Source of the DNA: Symsagittifera roscoffensis
Taxonomy: Eukaryota; Xenacoelomorpha; Acoela; Convolutidae
DNA: 64,000 nt
Reading direction: 5' to 3'
Assembly (NCBI RefSeq): GCF_963678635.1
Contig: NC_087069.1
Span: forward strand, 45,553,448 to 45,617,447
Part shown: piece after piece, positions 1 through 12,858 of the stretch
How the letters are laid out: each line of letters opens with the position of its first letter
Position numbering within the stretch: position 1 is the first letter of the stretch
The notes under the pieces: generated by a model
What the model saw: only the letters and a program-made list of their open reading frames with translations
Told to the model about the DNA's origin: nothing
Databases searched by the model: none
Made by a program: the position numbers and the translations under genes

Positions 1-2250
1 TGCCGGAGAAAGTCGAAACATACAAAAGATTGCCGGAGAAAGTCGAAACATACAAAAGATTGCCGGAGAAAGTCGAAACATACAAAAGATTGCCGGAGAA
101 AGTCGAAACATACAAAAGATTGCCGGAGAAAGTCGAAACATACAAAAGATTGCCGGAGAAAGTCGAAACATACAAAAGATTGCCGGAGAAAGTCGAAACA
201 TACAAAAGATTGCCGGAGAAAGTCGAAACATACAAAGGATTGCCGGAGAAAGTCGAAACATGCAAAAGATTGCCGGAGAAAGTCGAAACATTCAAAAGAT
301 TGCCGGAGAAAGTCGAAACATACAAAAAGTTGCCGGAGAAAGTCGAAACATACAAAAGATTGCCGGAGAAAGTCGAAACATACAAAAGATTGCCGGAGAA
401 AGTCGAAACATACAAAAGATTGCCGGAGAAAGTCGAAACATACAAAAGATTGCCGGAGAAAGTCGAAACATACAAAAGATTGCCGGAGAAAGTCGAAACA
501 TACAAAAGATTGCCGGAGAAAGTCGAAACATACAAAAGATTGCCGGAGAAAGTCGAAACATACAAAAGATTGCCGGAGAAAGTCGAAACATACAAAAGAT
601 TGCCGGAGAAAGTCGAAACATACAAAAGATTGCGGGAGAAAGTCGAAACATACAAAAGATTGCCGGAGAAAGTCGAAACATACAAAAGATTGCAGGAGAA
701 AGTCGAAACATACAAAAGATTACCGGAGAAAGTCGAAACATACAAAAGATTGCCGGAGAAAGTCGAAACATACAAAAGATTGCCGGAGAAAGTCGAAACA
801 TACAAAAGATTGCCGGAGAAAGTCGAAACATACAAAAGATTGCCGGGGAAAGTCGAAACATACAAAAGATTGCGGGAGAAAGTCGAAACATACAAAAGAT
901 TGCCGGAGAAAGTCGAAACATACAAAAGATTGCAGGAGAAATCGAAACATACAAAAGATTACCGGAGAAAGTCGAAACATACAAAAGATTGCCGGAGAAA
1001 GTCGAAACATACAAAAGATTGCCGGAGAAAGTCGAAACATACAAAAGATTGCCGGAGAAAGTCGAAACATACAAAGGATTGCCGGAGAAAGTCGAAACAT
1101 GCAAAAGATTGCCGGAGAAAGTCGAAACCTTCAAAAGATTGCCGGAGAAAGTCGAAACATACAAAAGATTGCCGGAGAAAGTCGAAACATACAAAAGATT
1201 GCCGGAGAAAGTCGAAACATACAAAATATTGCCGGAGAAAGTCGAAACATACAAAAGATTGCAGGAGAAAGTCGAAACATACAAAAGATTGCCGGAGAAA
1301 GTCGAAACATACAAAAGATTGCCGGAGAAAGTCGAAACATACAAAAGATTGCCGGAGAAAGTCGAAACATACAAAAGATTGCGGAAGAAAGTCGAAACAT
1401 ACAAAAGATTGCCGGAGAAAGTCGAAACATACAAAAGATTGCAGGAGAAAGTCGAAACATACAAAAGATTACCGGAGAAAGTCGAAACATACAAAAGATT
1501 GCCGGAGAAAGTCGAAACATACAAAAGATTGCCGGAGAAAGTCGAAACATACAAAAGATTGCCGGAGAAAGTCGAAACATACAAAGGATTGCCGGAGAAA
1601 GTCGAAACATGCAAAAGATTGCCGGAGAAAGTCGAAACATTCAAAAGATTGCCGGAGAAAGTCGAAACATACAAAAGATTGCCGGAGAAAGTCGAAACAA
1701 ACAAAAGATTGCCGGAGAAAGTCGAAACATACAAAAGATTGCCGGAGAAAGTCGAAACATACAAAAGATTGCCGGAGAAAGTCGAAACATACAAAAGATT
1801 GCCGGAGAAAGTCGAAACATACAAAAGATTGCCGGAGAAAGTCGAAACATACAAAGGATTGCCGGAGAAAGTCGAAACATGCAAAAGATTGCCGGAGAAA
1901 GTCGAAACATTCAAAAGATTGCCGGAGAAAGTCGAAACATACAAAAAATTGCCGGAGAAAGTCGAAACATACAAAAAATTGCCGGAGAAAGTCGAAACAT
2001 ACAAAAGATTGCCGGAGAAAGTCGAAACATACAAAAGATTGTCGGAGAAAGTCGAAACATACAAAAGATTGCCGGAGAAAGTCGAAACATACAAAAGATT
2101 GCCGGAGAATGTCGAAACATACAAAAGATTGCCGGAGAAAGTCGAAACATACAAAAGATTGCCGGAGAAAGTCGAAACATACAGAAGATTGCCGGAGAAA
2201 GTCGAAACATACAAAAGATTGCCGGAGAAAGTCGAAACATACAAAAGATT

Positions 2251-3390
2251 GCGGGAGAAAGTCGAAACATACAAAAGATTGCCGGAGAAAGTCGAAACAT
2301 ACAAAAGATTGCAGGAGAAAGTCGAAACATACAAAAGATTACCGGAGAAAGTCGAAACATACAAAAGATTGCAGGAGAAAGTCGAAACATACAAAAGATT
2401 ACCGGAGAAAGTCGAAACATACAAAAGATTGCCGGAGAAAGTCGAAACATACAAAAGATTGCCGGAGAAAGTCGAAACATACAAAAGATTGCCGGAGAAA
2501 GTCGAAACATACAAAGGATTGCCGGAGAAAGTCGAAACATGCAAAAGATTGCCGGAGAAAGTCGAAACATTCAAAAGATTGCCGGAGAAAGTCGAAACAT
2601 ACAAAAGATTGCCGGAGAAAGTCGAAACAAACAAAAGATTGCCGGAGAAAGTCGAAACATACAAAAGATTGCCGGAGAAAGTCGAAACATACAAAAGATT
2701 GCCGGAGAAAGTCGAAACATACAAAAGATTGCCGGAGAAAGTCGAAACATACAAAAGATTGCCGGAGAAAGTCGAAACATACAAAAGATTGCCGGAGAAA
2801 GTCGAAACATACAAAAGATCGCCGGAGAAAGTCGAAACATACAAAGGATTGCCGGAGAAAGTTGAAACATGCAAAAGATTGCCGGAGAAAGTCGAAACAT
2901 TCAAAAGATTGCCGGAGAAAGTCGAAACATACAAAAAATTGCCGGAGAAAGTCGAAACATACAAAAGATTGCCGGAGAAAGTCGAAACATACAAAAGATT
3001 GCCGGAGAAAGTCGAAACATACAAAAGATTGCCGGAGAAAGTCGAAACATACAAAAGATTGCCGGAGAAAGTCGAAACATACAAAAAATTGCCGGAGAAA
3101 GTCGAAACATACAAAAGATTGCCGGAGAAAGTCGAAACATACAAAAGATTGCCGGAGAAAGTCGAAACATACAAAAGATTGCCGGAGAAAGTCGAAACAT
3201 ACAAAAGATTGCCGGAGAAAGTCGAAACATACAAAAGATTGCCGGAGAAAGTCGAAACATACAAAAGATTGCCGGAGAAAGTCGAAACATACAAAAGATT
3301 GCCGGAGAAAGTCGAAACATACAAAAGATTGCCGGAGAAAGTCGAAACATACAAACGATTGCCGGAGAAAGTCGAAACATACAAAAGATT
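2251..3390. repeat. Higher-order repeat, example block
   Basis: Diagnostic variants of the 30-bp unit recur in a fixed order. Starting at 2251 the order is: GCGGG unit, consensus, GCAGG unit, TACCGG unit, a few consensus units, then a triplet (AAAGGATT, CATGC, CATTC), consensus, CAAAC unit, several consensus units, the triplet again, an AAAAAATT unit, and a variable run of consensus units up to the next GCGGG. Other GCGGG-type starts lie near 631, 871, 1381, 3391, 4621, 5911, 6931, 7651, 9001, 9721, 10711, 11791 and 12601. The period therefore varies from about 0.7 to 1.35 kb, mainly through the length of the consensus runs. In this example the GCAGG/TACCGG pair is doubled. Confidence 0.85.
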
Positions 3391-4860
3391 GCGGGAGAAA
3401 GTCGAAACATACAAAAGATTGCCGGAGAAAGTCGAAACATACAAAAGATTGCAGGAGAAAGTCGAAACATACAAAAGATTACCGGAGAAAGTCGAAACAT
3501 ACAAAAGATTGCCGGAGAAAGTCGAAACATACAAAAGATTGCCGGAGAAAGTCCAAACATACAAAAGATTGCCGGAGAAAGTCGAAACATACAAAGGATT
3601 GCCGGAGAAAGTCGAAACATGCAAAAGATTGCTGGAGAAAGTCGAAACATTCAAAAGATTGCCGGAGAAAGTCGAAACATACAAAAGATTGCCGGAGAAA
3701 GTCGAAACAAACAAAAGATTGCCGGAGAAAGTCGAAACATACAAAAGATTGCCGGAGAAAGTCGAAACATACAAAAGATTGCCGGAGAAAGTCGAAACAT
3801 ACAAAAGATTGCCGGAAAAAGTCGAAACATACAAAAGATTGCCGGAGAAAGTCGAAACATACAAAGGATTGCCGGAGAAAGTCGAAACATGCAAAAGATT
3901 GCCGGAGAAAGTCGAAACATTCAAAAGATTGCCGGAGAAAGTCGAAACATACAAAAAATTGCCGGAGAAAGTCGAAACATACAAAAGATTGCCGGAGAAA
4001 GTCGAAACATACAAAAGATTGCCGGAGAAAATCGAAACATACAAAAGATTGCCGGAGAAAGTCGAAACATACAAAGGATTGCCGGAGAAAGTCGAAACAT
4101 GCAAAAGATTGCCGGAGAAAGTCGAAACATTCAAAAGATTGCCGGAGAAAGTCGAAACATACAAAAAATTGCCGGAGAAAGTCGAAACATACAAAAGATT
4201 GCCGAAGAAAGTCGAAACATACAAAAGATTGCCGGAGAAAGTCGAAACATACAAAAGATTGCCGGAGAAAGTCGAAACATACAAAAAATTGCCGGAGAAA
4301 GTCGAAACATACAAAAAATTGCCGGAGAAAGTCGAAACATACAAAAGATTGCCGGAGAAAGTCGAAACATACAAAAGATTGCCGGAGAAAGTCGAAACAT
4401 ACAAAAGATTGCCGGAGAAAGTCGAAACATACAAAAGATTGCCGGAGAAAGTCGAAACATACAAAAGATTGCCGGAGAAAGTCGAAACATACAAAAGATT
4501 GCCGGAGAAAGTCGAAACATACAAAAGATTGCCGGAGAAAGTCGAAACATACAAAAGATTGCCGGAGAAAGTCGAAATATACAAAAGATTGCCGGAGAAA
4601 GTCGAAACATACAAAAGATTGCGGGAGAAAGTCGAAACATACAAAAGATTGCCGGAGAAAGTCGAAACATACAAAAGATTGCAGGAGAAAGTCGAAACAT
4701 ACAAAAGATTACCGGAGAAAGTCGAAACATACAAAAGATTGCCGTAGAAAGTCGAAACATACAAAAGATTGCCGGAGAAAGTCGAAACATACAAAAGATT
4801 GCCGGAGAAAGTCGAAACATACAAAGGATTGCCGGAGAAAGTCGAAACATGCAAAAGATT

Positions 4861-5700
4861 GCCGGAGAAAGTCGAAACATTCAAAAGATTGCCGGAGAAA
4901 GTCGAAACATACAAAAGATTGCCGGAGAAAGTCGAAACAAACAAAAAATTGCCGGAGAAAGTCGAAACATACAAAAGATTGCTGGAGAAAGTCGAAACAT
5001 AAAAAAGATTGCCGGAGAAAGTCGAAACATACAAAAGATTGCCGGAGAAAGTCGAAACATACAAAAGATTGCCGGAGAAAGTCGAAACATACAAAGGATT
5101 GCCGGAGAAAGTCGAAACATGCAAAAGATTGCCGGAGAAAGTCGAAACATTCAAAAGATTGCCGGAGAAAGTCGAAACATACAAAAAATTGCCGGAGAAA
5201 GTCGAAACATACAAAAGGTTGCCGGAGAAAGTCGAAACATACAAAAGATTGCCGGAGAAAGTCGAAACATACAAAAGATTGCCGGAGAAAGTCGAAACAT
5301 TCAAAAGATTGCCGGAGAAAGTCGAAACATACAAAAGATTGCCGGAGAAAGTCGAAACAAACAAAAAATTGCCGGAGAAAGTCGAAACATACAAAAGATT
5401 GCTGGAGAAAGTCGAAACATAAAAAAGATTGCCGGAGAAAGTCGAAACATACAAAAGATTGCCGGAGAAAGTCGAAACATACAAAAGATTGCCGGAGAAA
5501 GTCGAAACATACAAAGGATTGCCGGAGAAAGTCGAAACATGCAAAAGATTGCCGGAGAAAGTCGAAACATTCAAAAGATTGCCGGAGAAAGTCGAAACAT
5601 ACAAAAAATTGCCGGAGAAAGTCGAAACATACAAAAGGTTGCCGGAGAAAGTCGAAACATACAAAAGATTGCCGGAGAAAGTCGAAACATACAAAAGATT
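4861..5700. repeat. Perfect 420-bp tandem duplication in the array
   Basis: Bases 4861-5280 and 5281-5700 (14 units each) read identically, including rare variants: CAAACAAAAAATT, a GCTGG unit carrying CATAAAAAAG, and AAAAGGTT. The match ends at 5701. This fits a very recent unequal exchange, or an assembly repeat. Confidence 0.9.
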
Positions 5701-8700
5701 GCCGGAGAAAGTCGAAACATACAAAAGATTGCCGGAGAAAGTCGAAACATACAAAAGATTGCCGGAGAAAGTCGAAACATACAAAAGATTGCCGGAGAAA
5801 GTCGAAACATACAAAAGATTGCCGGAGAAAGTCGAAACATACAAAAGATTGCCGGAGAAAGTCGAAACATACAAAAGATTGCCGGAGAAAGTCGAAACAT
5901 ACAAAAGATTGCGGATGAAAGTCGAAACATACAAAAGATTGCCGGAGAAAAACGAAACATACAAAAGATTGCAGGAGAAAGTCGAAACATACAAAAGATT
6001 ACCGGGAAAAGTCGAAACATACAAAAGATTGCCGGAGAAAGTCGAAACATACAAAAGATTGCCGGAGAAAGTCGAAACATACAAAAGATTGCCGGAGAAA
6101 GTCGAAACATACAAAGGATTGCCGGAGAAAGTCGAAACACGCAAAAGATTGCCGGAGAAAGTCGAAACATTCAAAAGATTGCCGGAGAAAGTCGAAACAG
6201 ACAAAAGATTGCCGGAGAAAGTCGAAACAAACAAAAGATTGCCGGAGAAAGTCGAAACATACAAAAGATTGCCGGAGAAAGTCGAAACATACAAAAGATT
6301 GCCGGAGAAAGTCGAAACATACAAAAGATTGCCGGAGAAAGTCGAAACATACAAAAGATTGCCGGAGAAAGTCGAAACATACAAAGGATTGCCGGAGAAA
6401 GTCGAAACATGCAAAAGATTGCCGGAGAAAGTCGAAACATTCAAAAGATTGCCGGAGAAAGTCGAAACATACAAAAAATTGCCGGAGAAAGTCGAAACAT
6501 ACAAAAGATTGCCGGAGAAAGTCGAAACATACAACAGATTGCCGGAGAAAGTCGAAACATACAAAAGATTGCCGGAGAAAGTCGAAACATACAAAAGATT
6601 GCCGGAGAAAGTCGAAACATACAAAAATTGCCGGAGAAAGTCGAAACATACAAAAGATTGCCGGAGAAAGTCGAAACATACAAAAGATTGCCGGAGAAAG
6701 TCGAAACATACAAAAGATTGCCGGAGAAAGTCGAAACATACAAAAGATTGCCGGAGAAAGTCGAAACATACAAAAGATTGCCTGAGAAAGTCGAAACATA
6801 CAAAAGATTGCCGGAGAAAGTCGAAACATACAGAAGATTGCCGGAGAAAGTCGAAACATACAAAAGATTGCCGGAGAAAGTCGAAACATACAAAAGATTG
6901 CCGGAGAAAGTCGAAACATACAAAAGATTGCGGGAGAAAGTCGAAACATACAAAAGATTGCCGGAGAAAGTCGAAACATACAAAAGATTGCAGGAGAAAG
7001 TCGAAACATACAAAAGATTACCGGAGAAAGTCGAAACATACAAAAGATTGCCGGAGAAAGTCGAAACATACAAAAGATTGCCGGAGAAAGTCGAAACATA
7101 CAAAAGATTGCCGGAGAAAGTCGAAACATACAAAGGATTGCCGGAGAAAGTCGAAACATGCAAAAGATTGCCGGAGAAAGTCGAAACATTCAAAAGATTG
7201 CCGGAGAAAGTCGAAACATACAAAAGATTGCCGGAGAAAGTCGAAACAAACAAAAGATTGCCGGAGAAAGTCGAAACATACAAAAGATTGCCGGAGAAAG
7301 TCGAAACATACAAAAGATTGCCGGAGAAAGTCGAAACATACAAAAGATTGCCGGAGAAAGTCGAAACATACAAAAGATTGCCGGAGAAAGTCGAAACATA
7401 CAAAGGATTGCCGGAGAAAGTCGAAACATGCAAAAGATTGCCGGAGAAAGTCGAAACATTCAAAAGATTGCCGGAGAAAGTCGAAACATACAAAAAATTG
7501 CCGGAGAAAGTCGAAACATACAAAAGATTGCCGGAGAAAGTCGAAACATACAAAAGATTGCCGGAGAAAGTCGAAACATACAAAAGAATGCCGGAGAAAG
7601 TCGAAACATACAAAAGATTGCCGGAGAAAGTCGAAACATACAAAAGATTGCGGGAGAAAGTCGAAACATACAAAAGATTGCCGGAGAAAGTCGAAACATA
7701 CAAAAGATTGCAGGAGAAAGTCGAAACATACAAAAGATTACCGGAGAAAGTCGAAACATACAAAAGATTGCCGGAGAAAGTCGAAACATACAAAAGATTG
7801 CCGGAGAAAGTCGAAACATACAAAAGATTGCCGGAGAAAGTCGAAACATACAAAGGATTGCCGGAGAAAGTCGAAACATGCAAAAGATTGCCGGAGAAAG
7901 TCGAAACATTCAAAAGATTGCCGGAGAAAGTCGAAACATACAAAAGATTGCCGGAGAAAGTCGAAACAAACAAAAGATTGCCGGAGAAAGTCGAAACATA
8001 CAAAAGATTGCCGGAGAAAGTCGAAAAATACAAAAGATTGCCGGAGAAAGTCGAAACATACAAAAGATTGCCGGAGAAAGTCGAAACATACAAAAGATTG
8101 CCGGAGAAAGTCGAAACATACAAAGGATTGCCGGAGAAAGTCGAAACATGCAAAAGATTGCCGGAGAAAGTCGAAACATTCAAAAGATTGCCGGAGAAAG
8201 TCGAAACATACAAAAAATTGCCGGAGAAAGTCGAAACATACAAAAGATTGCCGGAGAAAGTCGAAACATACAAAAGATTGCCGGAGAAAGTCGAAACATA
8301 CAAATGATTGCCGGAGAAAGTCGAAACATGCAAAAGATTGCCGGAGAAAGTCGAAACATACAAAAGATTGCCGGAGAAAGTCGAAACATACAAAAGATTG
8401 CCGGAGAAAATCGAAACATACAAAAGATTGCCGGAGAAAGTCGAAACATACAAAGGATTGCCGGAGAAAGTCGAAACATGCAAAAGATTGCCGGAGAAAC
8501 TCGAAACATTCAAAAGATTGCCGGAGAAAGTCGAAACATACAAAAAATTGCCGGAGAAAGTCGAAACATACAAAAGATTGCCGGAGAAAGTCGAAACATA
8601 CAAAAGATTGCCGGAGAAAGTCGAAACATACAAAAGATTGCCGAAGAAAGTCGAAACATACAAAAGATTGCCGGAGAAAGTTGAAACATACAAAAAATTG

Positions 8701-11238
8701 CCGGAGAAAGTCGAAACATACAAAAGATTGCCGGAGAAAGTCGAAACATACAAAAGATTGCCGGAGAAAGTCGAAACATACAAAAGATTGCCGGAGAAAG
8801 TCGAAACATACAAAAGATTGCCGGAGAAAGTCGAAACATACAAAAGATTGCCGGAGAAAGTCGAAACATAAAAAAGATTGCCGGAGAAAGTCGAAACATA
8901 CAAAAGATTGCCGGAGAAAGTCGAAACATACAAAAGATTGCCGGAGAAAGTCGAAACATACAAAAGATTGCCGGAGAAAGTCGAAACATACAAAAGATTG
9001 CGGGAGAAAGTCGAAACATACAAAAGATTGCCGGAGAAAGTCGAAACATACAAAAGATTGCAGGAGAAAGTCGAAACATACAAAAGATTACCGGAGAAAG
9101 TCGAAACATACAAAAGATTGCCGGAGAAAGTCGAAACATACAAAAGATTGCCGGAGAAAGTCGAAACATACAAAAGATTGCCGGAGAAAGTCGAAACATA
9201 CAAAGGATTGCCGGAGAAAGTCGAAACATGCAAAAGATTGCCGGAGAAAGTCGAAACATTCAAAAGATTGCCGGAGAAAGTCGAAGCATACAAAAGATTG
9301 CCGGAGAAAGTCGAAACAAACAAAAGATTGCCGGAGAAAGTCGAAACATACAAAAGATTGCCGGAGAAAGTCGAAACATTCAAAAGATTGCCGGAGAAAG
9401 TCGAAACATACAAAAAATTGCCGGAGAAAGTCGAAACATACAAAAGATTGCCGGAGAAAGTCGAAACATACAAAAGATTGCCGGAGAAAGTCGAAACATA
9501 CAAAAGATTGCCGGAGAAAGTCGAAACATACAAAAGATTGCCGGAGAAAGTCGAAACATACAAAAGATTGCCGGAGAAAGTCGAAACATACAAAAGATTG
9601 CCGGAGAAAGTCGAAACATACAAAAGATTGCCGGAAAAAGTCGAAACATACAAAAGATTGCCGGAGAAAGTCGAAACATACAAAAGATTGCCGGAGAAAG
9701 TCGAAACATACAAAAGATTGCGGGAGAAAGTCGAAACATACAAAAGATTGCCGGAGAAAGTCGAAACATACAAAACATTACCGGAGAAAGTCGAAACATA
9801 CAAAAGATTGCCGGAGAAATCGAAACATACAAAAGATTGCCGGAGAAAGTCGAAACATACAAAAGATTGCCGGAGAAAGTCGAAACATACAAAGGATTGC
9901 CGGAGAAAGTCGAAACATGCAAAAGATTGCCCGAGAAAGTCGAAACATTCAAAAGATTGTCGGAGAAAGTCGAAACATACAAAAGATTGCCGGAGAAAGT
10001 CGAAACAAACAAAAGATTGCCGGAGAAAGTCGAAACATACAAAAGATTGCCGGAGAAAGTCGAAACATACAAAAGATTGCCGGAGAAAGTCGAAACATAC
10101 AAAATATTGCCGGAGAAAGTCGAAACATACAAAAGATTGCCGGAGAAAGTCGAAACATACAAAGGATTGCCGGAGAAAGTCGAAACATGCAAAAGATTGC
10201 CGGAGAAAGTCGAAACATTCAAAAGATTGCCGGAGAAAGTCGAAACATACAAAAAATTGCCGGAGAAAGTCGAAACATACAAAAGAGTGCCGGAGAAAGT
10301 CGAAACATACAAAAGATTGCCGGAGAAAGTCGAAACATGCAAAAGATTGCCGGAGAAAGTCGAAACATACAAAAGATTGCCGGAGAAAGTCGAAACATAC
10401 AAAAAATTGCCGGAGAAAGTCGAAACATACAAAAGATTGCCGGAGAAAGTCGAAACATACAAAAGATTGCCGGAGAAAGTCGAAACATACAAAAGATTGC
10501 CGGAGAAAGTCGAAACATACAAAAGATTGCCGGAGAAAGTCGAAACATACAAAAGATTGCCGGAGAAAGTCGAAACATACAAAAGATTGCCGGAGAAAGT
10601 CGAAACATACAAAAGATTGCCGGAGAAAGTCGAAACATACAAAAGATTGCCGGAGAAAGTCGAAACATACAAAAGATTGCCGGAGAAAGTCGAAACATAC
10701 AAAAGATTGCGGGAGAAAGTCGAAACATACAAAAGATTGCCGGAGAAAGTCGAAACATACAAAAGATTGCAGGAGAAAGTCGAAACATACAAAAGATTAC
10801 CGGAGAAAGTCGAAACATACAAAAGATTGCCGGAGAAAGTCGAAACATACAAAAGATTGCCGGAGAAAGTCGAAACATACAAAAGATTGCCGGAGAAAGT
10901 CGAAACATAAAAAGGATTGCCGGAGAAAGTCGAAACATGCAAAAGATTGCCGGAGAAAGTCGAAACATTCAAAAGATTGCCGGAGAAAGTCGAAACATAC
11001 AAAAGATTGCCGGAGAAAGTCGAAACAAACAAAAGATTGCCGGAGAAAGTCGAAACATACAAAAGATTGCCGGAGAAAGTCGAAACATACAAAAGATTGC
11101 CGGAGAAAGTCGAAACATACAAAAGATTGCCGGAGAAAGTCGAAACATACAAAAGATTGCCGGAGAAAGTCGAAACATACAAAGGATTGCCGGAGAAAGT
11201 TGAAACATGCAAAAGATTGCCGGAGAAAGTCGAAACAT

Positions 11239-12858
11239 TCAAAAGATTGCCGGAGAAGGTCGAAACATACAAAAAATTGCCGGAGAAAGTCGAAACATAC
11301 AAAAGATTGTCGGAGAAAGTCGAAACATACAAAAGATTGCCGGACAAAGTCGAAACATACAAAAGATTGCCGGAGAAAGTCGAAACATACAAAGGATTGC
11401 CGGAGAAAGTCGAAACATGCAAAAGATTGCCGGAGAAAGTCGAAACATTCAAAAGATTGCCGGAGAAAGTCGAAACATACAAAAAATTGCCGGAGAAAGT
11501 CGAAACATACAAAAGATTGCCGGAGAAAGTCGAAACATACAAAAGATTGCCGGAGAAAGTCGAAACATACAAAAGATTGCCGGAGAAAGTCGAAACATAC
11601 AAAAGATTGCCGGAGAAAGTCGAAACATACAAAAGATTGCCGGAGAAAGTCGAAACATAAAAAAGATTGCCGGAGAAAGTCGAAACATACAAAAGATTGC
11701 CGGAGAAAGTCGAAACATACAAAAGATTGCCGGAGAAAGTCGAAACATACAAAAGATTGCCGGAGAAAGTCGAAACATACAAAAGATTGCGGGAGAAAGT
11801 CGAAACATACAAAAGATTGCCGGAGAAAGTCGAAACATACAAAAGATTGCAGGAGAAAGTCGAAACATACAAAAGATTACCGGAGAAAGTCGAAACATAC
11901 AAAAGATTGCCGGAGAAAGTCGAAACATACAAAAGATTGCCGGAGAAAGTCGAAACATACAAAAGATTGCCGGAGAAAGTCGAAACATACAAAGGATTTC
12001 CGGAGAAAGTCGAAACATGCAAAAGATTGCCGGAGAAAGTCGAAACATTCAAAAGATTGCCGGAGAAGGTCGAAACATACAAAAAATTGCCGGAGAAAGT
12101 CGAAACATACAAAAGATTGTCGGAGAAAGTCGAAACATACAAAAGATTGCCGGACAAAGTCGAAACATACAAAAGATTGCCGGAGAAAGTCGAAACATAC
12201 AAAGGATTGCCGGAGAAAGTCGAAACATGCAAAAGATTGCCGGAGAAAGTCGAAACATTCAAAAGATTGCCGGAGAAAGTCGAAACATACAAAAAATTGC
12301 CGGAGAAAGTCGAAACATACAAAAGATTGCCGGAGAAAGTCGAAACATACAAAAGATTGCCGGAGAAAGTCGAAACATACAAAAGATTGCCGGAGAAAGT
12401 CGAAACATACAAAAGATTGCCGGAGAAAGTCGAAACATACAAAAGATTGCCGGAGAAAGTCGAAACATACAAAAGATTGCCGGAGAAAGTCGAAACATAC
12501 AAAAGATTGCCGGAGAAAGTCGAAACATACAAAAGATTGCCGGAGAAAGTCGAAACATACAAAAGATTGCCGGAGAAAGTCGAAACATACAAAAGATTGC
12601 GGGAGAAAGTCGAAACATACAAAAGATTGCCGGAGAAAGTCGAAACATACAAAAGATTGCAGGAGAAAGTCGAAACATACAAAAGATTACCGGAGAAAGT
12701 CGAAACATACAAAAGATTGCCGGAGAAAGTCGAAACATACAAAAGATTGCCGGAGAAAGTCGAAACATACAAAAGATTGCCGGAGAAAGTCGAAACATAC
12801 AAAGGATTTCCGGAGAAAGTCGAAACATGCAAAAGATTGCCGGAGAAAGTCGAAACAT
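11239..12858. repeat. 810-bp tandem duplication in the array
   Basis: Two adjacent 27-unit blocks, 11239-12048 and 12049-12858, carry the same series of rare variants: GAGAAGGTCG, a GTCGG unit, CGGACAAAGTC, and AAAGGATTTC near their ends. They differ at few positions; for example the first has CATAAAAAAG near 11657 where the second has the consensus. Confidence 0.85.
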
